From contig CALNXK010000007.1 in the NCBI GenBank assembly GCA_942486035.1, positions 3,238,501 through 3,302,500 on the forward strand: 64,000 bases of DNA. Reading direction: 5' to 3'. The position numbers were made by a program, and so were the translations under genes. Within the stretch, counting starts at the first letter, position 1, and each line of letters opens with the position of its first letter. Positions 55,986 to 64,000 of this stretch are shown here, piece by piece. The notes beneath the pieces were generated by a model. The model was not told the origin of the DNA, made no database searches, and worked only from the letters and a program-made list of their open reading frames with translations. The stretch is from Porites lobata. Lineage: Eukaryota; Cnidaria; Anthozoa; Scleractinia; Poritidae.

Positions 55986-56740
55986 TTCGTGGACGCGTCA
56001 ATCAACTGTTTCCATGGTTTTCTCACGCGCTCTGACAGAGAAGGTTCCCTCATTGCTGAATGAAGGGCAAAGACTTACAAGAATAATTTTGAATGACGAC
56101 GTCGTTTTTGATTATTTCATTAAGATGAAGGATTACATTGTTAAAAAAACGAGGTCTCTGAGAGCTGAGTGAAATAGCCGAGACACTCTCTCAAAGTTTG
56201 CGTAAAGGTTTCATTTAATTGTACGAAAACACGGGAGCCGTGAACGAATTGCCAAGGAGTAGAAATTCAAAGAAACGAAAGATATCACACCAAGGGAAAG
56301 AAGTTTCTTCTGAATGAAGGCTGTTTTCGAAAATAAATTTTGTAACCTGCAGATCTACTTATCATTCTTCATGTTATCGAACAGAATTCAGAACGACCAA
56401 GAACTCAGTTGACGAGTTGCGAGCGTGCATCGAGAAAGCTTAATATGTGGTTGTAACTTGGTGTGTGTAAATAAGTCGATAATTTGATTTTCCTCCGACA
56501 AACACTCAACAAATTCGTACTCCTCGTTATCTTGACATAAAGCGGTGTCTGATCCTTTGGCAAAATATTGCAGAAAACGGCTTAAACGCCGAAATGATCC
56601 TCCGGGTGCTCGAGAAACGGGAAAAGAATCTTCTCTTGGCCAACGCGTGAAAACCATGCTAACCGGTTGATTGACGTCTACCAAACCGCAGGGCCCGTGT
56701 TGGTGGTAACCGCTGTAATTCTTCCTGCGGGCCATATAAA
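55985..56740. repeat. Imperfect inverted repeat with a 115-codon frame
   Basis: tcaatcaactgtttccatgg (about 56000) pairs with the reverse complement of 56640-56680 (tcaatcaaccggttagcatg), and the flanking ggttaccactaac / ggtggtaaccgctg pair too. The minus-strand frame 56735-56388 (MARRKNYSGYHQHGPCGLVD) has no recognisable domain. It may be a decayed gene end, with only weak support. Confidence 0.35.
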
Positions 56741-56744
56741 ATAG

Positions 56745-57410
56745 GAAGTCGAAAGTCTAGGGTTCTCATGCATCCTTGTAGATGGTCAAGAGCCATGATA
56801 TGGTATATTTTTTTAACCTGGTAACTTTTATTTTTTCAGTCTTTAAATGTTTTTTTAGTAAACAGTTCTTTGCACGTTCCTATCACGAAATATTGTCTCA
56901 AGGCTTCGTTTTGACAACCTTACGGCGGCAATCTGGGCAGCCATCTTCTGATTTCTGTTTGAAAGTCCATGATCGGCAGTCTCTTTTGAATCAGTGGACC
57001 TCGAACGTCAAAAGAGGAAAAAAACTCGGAAAGGAATACCACAAGGAATAAGTTGAAAATTTAATTTTCATCATTTTACTAAGTTGAATAATAGTTTTGA
57101 GAAAAAAAAAATAGCAGCCAACACTGTATCAGATGGATAATTTGCACTCAAATGGTAATTTTAATTTGCAAAATGTCGGTTATACTTTCTGAAATACCCG
57201 TCTCAGTTTCACCTTATTATAATCCCAATGTCTCTTTTATCTCTCTTTCAAGTTTCCAAAATTACGATCCGCAACTTGAAACAAATTCTCCTGAAGTCTA
57301 GCCAACAGAATTGCATATTATGCATGGGAAATACAGTTGAGTTGAGTAGTTGCTGCTGTTGCTGCCTTTGTACGTGAATTGGTTGTTTGTTAGTTGTTTT
57401 GCTCTTCTCA
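56745..57410. other. Stretch without a recognisable gene
   Basis: AT-rich. An 89-codon frame at 56782-57051 has no identifiable features. Confidence 0.35.
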
Positions 57411-57412
57411 TC

Positions 57413-57760
57413 AAAGGAGCTGTGTCACACGAATTTTCAAAGTTCTAACATTTGGAAGTGCCACCAGGTTGAGTGAAACATAAAAATAATCGCTCAAAAC
57501 ATTAAAAGCAGGTGTTAATAATAGTAGAAAAGTAAAAGAAGAATTAAAGTAGACATGGATGGACTAACTTGAAGACTTGTCGACACGGATTGGAATAGCG
57601 GCTTTTGAAAATTTGTTAACCCAACAGTTTTTTCAAAGTTCATTTATGTTGTTTGTAACGTTTGATACGCTTTGGGAGATATATTTGTTTGATACGAAGC
57701 TGTGATTTTGTCATTTACGAGTAAATTTACGAGTTCCTTCGTGAATAAATTCGACGCGTT
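57413..57760 (+). repeat. Dispersed repeat with aaaggagctgtgtcac end
   Basis: Begins aaaggagctgtgtcacacg and continues with gtgccaccagg, gaaacataaaaataatcgct and cagttttttcaaagtt. The later part is shared with 35940-36170. Confidence 0.55.
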
Positions 57761-57818
57761 ATTAATATCTAATATCTAACTCGATGAACTAGATAACCGT
57801 GACGGTTTACGGTCAAGT

Positions 57819-57885
57819 TAGTCTCCCTCGCAGCCGTTTTTTGGATCTTTACGTAACATCCAAAAAACTGCTGCGAGGGAGACTA
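57819..57885. mobile_element. 67-bp hairpin MITE, TAGTCTCCC type, 9-bp duplication
   Basis: The arms tagtctccctcgcagccg and the reverse complement of gctgcgagggagacta form nearly the whole element (ttttttggat inside). The flanking 9-mers are cggtcaagt (57810-57818) and cagtcaagt (57886-57894), matching at 8 of 9. End sequence and duplication length place it near the 9.6-kb family. Confidence 0.8.
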
Positions 57886-58100
57886 CAGTCAAGTCGCCCA
57901 ATGAGTCATCTCGCCACAGGCGGCCCAAACTCACTTTACGAGGGAAGGGTGTAATGTAATTTACATACCATAGGTGACGCGCCCGGTGTCACGTTATAGG
58001 CGACCGTTGAAAATACAAGAGTCTTTGTATGAGAAATATATTACGGAGATCTGCCAACGCTAAATAACGCTAAACCTTACTTTTTCTTCAATGAAATTAG

Positions 58101-58310
58101 CCTGCGTAGCAAGCGTTTCCGTGCGGTTTAGGAGCAAAGAACGAGGAACGAGAGTCAAAGACCGCGCGAAAAATGTCGCAAGTAAAAGAGCGGGGAGGGG
58201 GTGGGGAAGAAAGGAAGGAAACGCTTGCAGACAAACCCCTGGATTTTGAAAACCACCCCGCACTTGGCTTGTCATGCCTGAGTTCACGCACCGACATTTG
58301 ATCAGCTGTC
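58101..58310 (+). repeat. TAGCCTGCG-ended repeat with internal hairpin
   Basis: It starts tagcctgcgtagcaagcg; ggaaacgcttgcagac pairs back with the start. It then continues through ctgagttcacgcaccgacat. It matches 27093-27230 at the end and 27955-28125 (inverted) in the body. Only one end was found. Confidence 0.65.
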
Positions 58311-58349
58311 ATATGTGGTTGTTGTTGCATCCAATGATAATGAGTCGTC

Positions 58350-59025
58350 TCAAGTTACCTTACCAGGCTTTTCGATCTGTGTACCTGTGCCGGTAATTGT
58401 CTGAGGTCGCTGAGGTTGAAGACGGCGTGGTCATCATTGACTGTGTGGCAATTTTTCCCTGATGAAGAGGACGTAGGAGGTGAACATTATCGCAACAAGA
58501 ATAAGTTTAGATGTCGCCTTGTAAAGTTATAAGAGAAAATTCCCGGAGTTTTGAAAACCGGGTTGCCTGAAATCAAGTCCAGCACATTGTAGGCAATCTG
58601 TCAAAGCATAATTTGCTTAATTAAAGCCGTGATGCTTTAAATGTAAAAATAAAAAAACTCCCTCTCCAGCAGGACTATAGTTAAGAGGTAAGCATATGAA
58701 GGATATTATTTCCGATTGGTCCAAAACGCGAAAACATTTAAATATAGTGCTGCCCTAGTAAATAGTAACATCCATGTGTGGTTTTGCCATCTTTGTCGCA
58801 ATTGAACTTTGCGGAAGACGATAAAAGTGGATCACTCCTGTGAAGGAAGATTCAAAGGAGGTATCGTCGGCTAACTTTCACCTTCTTTAGCCCCAAATTC
58901 TCCCCCCCTCCCGCTCCAGGCGATAAATAATGACCGGTCCCTTAACTTGCCTTCTTCCCTTTTTCATCAGGAAAGGTCGAATAAGCAGATTTATGTATCG
59001 TCGTTAGTTTACTGTCCGATTTTGT
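58350..59025. other. Stretch without a recognisable gene
   Basis: No supported coding frame or repeat was found. Confidence 0.35.
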
Positions 59026-59029
59026 GCCT

Positions 59030-59682
59030 CAGTTATGGTGAAATGTTCGAATAACCCACCTTAACGAGTGGTGGTGGGTAGATGTCCACGTCACTCCCCG
59101 CCATTTCAATGATATATACATAACCAGGATCAGTTGGCTGCGACCTGGGAGGCGGCCACTTAGAACCAGTTCCCTCGGATTCTGGACAACGCGGATTACT
59201 CCCTTTTCCTTTCTTGCGGTCGGGCGAACCACCATTCTTGCCGTTGTTGTCGCCACCGTTCTTGCCTTTGCCGCCGTTGTGTCTGTGTTTTTGTCCAGTT
59301 CGTCTTCCAGAGGGCCTACTATATGTGCTACGATCGACAACTGTTCTTTTGTTAGCTTCTTCGGCTGATTCTAACCATTCTGCGGCATCCACACCAGCTA
59401 TGTTAGAAAAGAAAAGAAAAACTGTAAAATCCTGATTTTTCGAACCCCTTGCATATGGAAAATAAATAAACAGGTTCGAAAGATCGAAACAACGGAATTT
59501 GAAAAAAAAAAAAATGGTGAATGGCTGTAAAAGGGAAATCAGTTTTTGGTCCAAATAAGCGAATTGTTCAAAACAAAATAACCTTGCGGCAATTTGACAA
59601 TATTTATATATTTTTCACTGTTACACTACAGTGATTAGGCTTCACTTAAAATTAAGGTGCGCAAGTAAACCAGGAGCCCATG
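59030..59682. repeat. Duplicated unit carrying GIY-YIG copy D
   Basis: Matches 370-1066 in the same orientation through the coding part and about 280 bp upstream, ending at gcaagtaaaccagg. The left cut at about 59040 falls within the coding domain. Confidence 0.7.
59033..59397 (-). pseudogene. GIY-YIG gene, copy D, truncated inside the domain
   Basis: After a good acceptor (ttcttttctaacatag, ending 59398) the frame reads AGVDAAEWLESAEEANKRTV, a Gly/Asn/Lys-rich spacer with repeated KNGGDNN-type units, and PTDPGYVYIIEMAGSDVDIY. PPPLVKVGYSN then follows and the match to copy A ends at about 59047; a stop comes two codons later. The GYVYI and KVGY motifs are present, but the catalytic Arg and Glu parts are gone. 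The open frame can be extended upstream to 59554, but that part matches copy A's non-coding flank, so I start at the acceptor. Confidence 0.65.
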
Positions 59683-59938
59683 ACCCTAGGAAGGGGCCTC
59701 CATGTCAATTCCTAGGGGTGGGGGGGGGATGCAAAAGCCTGTTACTGTCCGTTAGTCTTGCTCTGGCAGAGTCAGTGCACTCGTCATGTCTGCCTTAAGT
59801 TTCTTATGTCAAATTTTGAGGCCTATTAGCCAATGAACGCATTCCCCTCAAGCACATGCTAGGCTGGGATGTGGGAGAAAGTCGGGGGGGGGATGATGTG
59901 GCCTTGAATTCTCTGCTTAGAAGTTGCTTAAGTCTCAA

Positions 59939-61843
59939 CAGGAGCCGATTACTTGGAGCCTCCATATGTGCTGTACCCCTGAGTCAACCCATTCCGGTAA
60001 AGAATTATTTTTAGAACAGGCTTTCCGGCGAAATTAATGTGTTTTCGAGGATGTCCGCATATTTCTGTAGTGAGAAAAAAATGACGACGAAAGAGGGAAA
60101 TTGGCTAACAAGTTTACTCCTTGTTCCATCATCGTAGCTCCTGCCTCCGTTCCTTCCCTTTCAACCGAGGAAAGCTGGTTTCGAGGCTGGTTTAAAAATA
60201 TTGCTATATTTTGTTGCAACGCACGAGGTCGTGTTTGCTGTTGTAGCACTGTTCGGATGTTTAAATTTTGCTCGTAATGTTGTATTCCATCGCCCTTATT
60301 TAAAAGGAGCTTTTCAAATAATTAAAAAGGGAAACTCTTTGTTGGAGAGCCAGACTTTTAAAAAGGGAATTGGAGCGCTTGCGGTAAGGTCTGTAACGGC
60401 TGATCGTGGAACCGGCAAATCGGAGGCAATTTTGCGCCTTCTCCGGCCTTTGTAAGTAGAAACTGTCGTGTCTTCTGTGTCTTATCTACCGCAACCTGGG
60501 ATAGCGAAAGTCAAGATGTTTTCTCATGATTTTGAAGGATTTCCTTTAAAGAAGCAAAACGTCGAAGTGAAGAAAGGTATCGGTTTATGTTGTCCGGATT
60601 TTTATTCATTTTGATCGATTATAAGTTATTATTTAGTTGCTACAAGACATGAAAAAGCTACAAAAACCCTTTGAGTGCAGAATTTAATCAAACTCAGGAG
60701 GAAATCAAACACTGTTTGGCAACCACACTATTTCTCAAGATGCTACAAGATTTCATGGCCTCAGCATATACTTGTAGACCTCACATAAAAAAAAAACGTA
60801 AAAGGAACATGTAGGAGGACGTGACATGACGAAACATCTAACTTCCGCTGTGAAGCCTTTGAGAACCATTCTTTCATTCAAGGATTTTAGTCTTTTGAAG
60901 TCGCCAGCCCCATCGGCTCGCTCCTTTTTTAATTTTATGACTGCCTGTTATTTTCCTTGTTTACATGTTACTTAGTTTCTTAGTAGCAAGAGAAAAATGC
61001 CGGGCTCAGTAGATTCTGTATCGACAGTTGTTGTATTGTGTGAATAAAACCCTCAGTATGTTAGGTACACAACAGTTATAAATTTCGCTTTTAATTCGAT
61101 TTCATTCCTGTTGAACATCTCGTTTGTTTTGTTTGATATGTCCTCTTGAAATATTTGCCGTTGAGATTGTATGTTACAAAAATCCGTTTTCATCCACAGC
61201 CACATTAATTTGGCTTATAAAACTCCGTTCATAATTCGCGACCTCAGATCTCGCACAATTACAGCCGCCGCGCAGGCGAAAGATACAGTCCGTGTTCGAT
61301 CTGTAACACAGTTGGAACAACATAATTTTTACTTCAAAATTAACTGTGGGTTGATACAGTGTGGTCCTTTGTGGAATTAGTAAAAAGCTCTGAAGCATTG
61401 CACAAGTGAGTTAACCAGTAAATTAAAGTAACTAAAGAGAGTGATTTTCAATATTTATTTACCCGCTGTCGGGGGCCGGGACTGGGTTGTTCATGATAAA
61501 ACTTATGATATGCAGCCAACTGTCAAGATTACAAGTAAACTTGAAGACGTCGCATGAGTATATCACCTTTTTCTTTTTTTTTTATTAGGCTTTAAGCGGA
61601 TATTTTTAACCCGATAGAAGATGAGAACTATCATCAGATAACTCTTCTACGCTGGCAGCAATTCAAATCGCACTTCTGTGACTGAGGGTGTGACGTATGA
61701 TCATAGCTCGGCTCTGATTGGATATTACTGAGAAGGCGTGAAAAATATTCCGCGAAAGCTATTTCTATAAATAATTTTTCGTCGGAAAGGGTCGAATCCA
61801 AGGGCTTATATGGGAGATGGAGGCTCCAAGTAACCGGCTCCTG
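59939..61843. mobile_element. 1.9-kb inverted-repeat element with 7-bp duplication
   Basis: The ends caggagccgattacttggag and (reverse strand) caggagccggttacttggag lead into arms of ~100 bp that diverge gradually. The 7-mer gtctcaa lies on both sides (59932-59938, 61844-61850). Internal frames (60201-60455, 61171-61380) have no recognisable domain, so it is likely non-autonomous. A hAT element would leave 8 bp; the class is undecided. A solo arm is at 33113-33240. Confidence 0.65.
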
Positions 61844-61854
61844 GTCTCAAGCAT

Positions 61855-63235
61855 CTTCCGTCATGTAGAGCCTTCACACAGCTAGAGTGTATGGCCAAGT
61901 CCAGAGTGTCTTTTTGATGGACTTTGAATGTTTCTTTGCTAATCAGGAACTGAGAAGAGAGTCACCTTAAGAGAACCATGGGTAAGAGCTGAGTTTCTTG
62001 GCAATATTTACTTTAGTTGAGTTGGTTTAAGGTGTGTCGCTCCGAGGAGCCAGCTGGTGAGGTTTTCATAAATCCAGCTAGATATATATTACAAGAATAG
62101 CTTAGAATTTAAAATTAGTTATATGCCTGACGTTTTTACCGAATTTAGATAAAGTTACTTGACTTGACTTGACCTGACTTGGCTTGAGAGCACTGGTGGT
62201 AGAAAACAATCGCTTTCAGAATTTTTTAGTTTCACGCTGGGTTTCACGTTTCACTGTCTCCGACATCTCACCTGTGTATTCTTGTTTGTTTAATATATTC
62301 CAACGAGAAAAAGGCTTTTTCATTACTCTGCCTATTGTCAGGTGTTGTTACTCTGTCTATTGTGTATATTCAAATTTCAAGCACTTACATGCCGGATTTC
62401 TAAATACTTTACTTTATATCGAGGGTAGCCTGAATTTCATCCGATTACTTCGAGTCGTTATTACTCCCTCAGTAACGTTTGAATCGACCGGCCGTTAATG
62501 CCGTCCAGTGACGTCACTACTCCTTGACCTTTTCTTTAATTCATGCAAAAACCAAAACACGATTTTCAAGTGGCAAACCGCGAAATATCGTTTGGAAATG
62601 TCTGCATGATACAGAACTGCTTTATTTTTTTCGATTGTAATTCATGTTTAACGTTCAAACTATCAACTGCATGCAGTACAACTCTGAACCGGTTGTACTA
62701 AATTCTGTAATCAAACTCGGTCGCAATCACACAAATGAAATAAACACAAACACGGAACGCTTGGTTCAAAAACACAATGATTTACTTTAATTGAAAAGAA
62801 GTTATTTGGACCTTAACGAAGAAAAGAGACAAGGAGACAAGAAAGAAAAGCTAACAGAATCATTACACTTAACGGCAAAAATAGCAAGAAGGTCGAATTA
62901 TGACATTGATCTCAGAAAACTTCGCGTAAACAAAATCACCGGCCGCCGAAACCACAAAGCGGCTCTTAATGAAAAACCTACCTACTCTCCTGCAATGATT
63001 CTTCATTCGCAGTTCAATTTAGCATTTCAGTTTCGAAGACAAGGGCAATTTTGCTGTTTAAGATAAAGATTAAGCTTATCGAAATGTTTGAACTAAACCA
63101 AAGAATGCCGGGGTTGCGATCCGCTGAATATCAAGCGCAATCCCGCTAAAATTTTTCATAATTATACATAATTCTGCGAATGTTTAGACAATCAACCAAT
63201 CAAAATCACTACCCGGTTTTCGGGTATTATTAGGA

Positions 63236-63266
<31 letters not shown>

Positions 63267-63267
63267 C

Positions 63268-63300
<33 letters not shown>

Positions 63301-64000
63301 TTATTCAAATGCAAATTAGCAGGAGGCGGCGTGATAACCAGTTCTTCCTGGAGGGCGAATATGATTTAGGCCAAGGTCCTCAAGAGAACTAAGGGTGGGA
63401 ACATCGAAAAGGAAAAAGAGACAGGGATGGGAAGCATTATCCCCTAATGCTCCACATATCTTAAGAAAACTTCAATTACACTTCAAGGTAAGTACCTTTC
63501 GTCTAATTTTCATTTCTCTTTCTATACGCTCCGCATTACGGGATAACTATGCGATTTTAAGGAACCGCGGCCTAAAAACACTAAACAATTCCATATACAG
63601 CAAAACGAGGCATTTATTAGGATAAAGGCCTAGACCTACTCTTAGACTAGAACATCTCTAAAATAATGTCTGTGAAAAACATGCTCACTAGACCAAATTG
63701 CCATCTTAAGGATATCTGCAACTGGGGTGTCTGTGACATACGCATTAGATGTGGCAGCCTCTCTTACTCTCTCTTAGTGTCAATCCTTGCGGACTGTAAC
63801 ACTAACATGATCCACCTAGCCATTTTCTTAGGGGACACTGGGGTTGTATGGCCTAATGAAGGACAAAACCAATTTAGAAACAAAATGTCCACTACGAAAC
63901 CTAAGCGTTTCAGAGCGAGAAATATACTCCTTTAATGCGGCAAACGGGCTAAATTGAAGCACAACCTGAAGACGAAAATGTGATCTCAATAGACTTCCCT
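61855..64000. other. Right end of the window without a recognisable gene
   Basis: It holds a short ttgac-type run (62158-62187) and several frames of 76-104 codons (62184-62498, 62791-63066, 63395-63625, 63666-63935), none with recognisable motifs. Nothing more can be supported. Confidence 0.35.

Noticed and set aside
63666..63935. 89-codon frame at the right edge as a gene end
   Set aside because: No recognisable motif, no splice signals that extend it, and similar-length frames are frequent by chance here.

Overview
The window looks like gene-poor, transposon-rich nuclear DNA of an animal, most likely a cnidarian (a stony coral or relative). Multi-exon genes have GT-AG introns, CR1/L2-like LINE fragments are present, inverted-repeat DNA transposons and hairpin MITEs are dense, and there are no operons. 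The species call is inference; I see no clear single-copy host gene, and almost everything supportable is mobile, duplicated or broken.

The centrepiece is an apparently complete 9,629-bp DNA transposon at 15339-24967. It has 88/89-bp terminal inverted repeats (TIRs), a perfect 30-bp subterminal inverted repeat and a 9-bp target duplication (gaataaagg). It carries two convergent genes. The plus-strand gene has six exons (15948-21591) and an unbroken 1,267-codon frame: a Cys-rich N-terminus, a helix-turn-helix, a DDE-type transposase core, a homeodomain-like segment, a Thr/Pro-rich linker and a papain-like cysteine-peptidase-like domain. The minus-strand gene has three exons (23793-23133) and encodes 166 residues dominated by a domain resembling the HTH_40 region at the C-terminus of RecQ helicases. 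A 200-bp hairpin lies between them. An 81-bp MITE at 53982-54062 consists of two inverted copies of this element's outer ~35 bp, also with a 9-bp duplication, and an unoccupied copy of its target lies near 30880. Elements at 46959-47686 and 57819-57885 share the TAG(C/T)CT-type ends and 9-bp duplications.

Left of it, 6857-13035 looks like a second, decayed insertion of about 6.2 kb bounded by inverted arrays of a 140-bp repeat. It contains two exons of a P-loop (DUF3987-like) gene on the minus strand, a divergent frameshifted gene fragment, a folded repeat cluster and an 80-bp tandem array. A less interrupted relative of its flanks lies at 50.3-51.3 kb.

Four relatives of a GIY-YIG-type (T5orf172/MUG113-like) gene all lie on the minus strand: two open frames (3741-4448, 36466-37167) and two damaged copies (1-760, 59033-59397). 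Each pair carries its own duplicated flanks.

The rest holds LINE fragments (4546-5323, 40303-41812, 43058-43183), a nested MITE pair (38271-39235), TA- and TTAA-flanked MITEs (49596-50017, 51691-52120), a palindromic repeat cluster (52.3-56.7 kb), a 1.9-kb inverted-repeat element (59939-61843), and many unclassified dispersed repeats. Long stretches have no recognisable gene and are noted individually.
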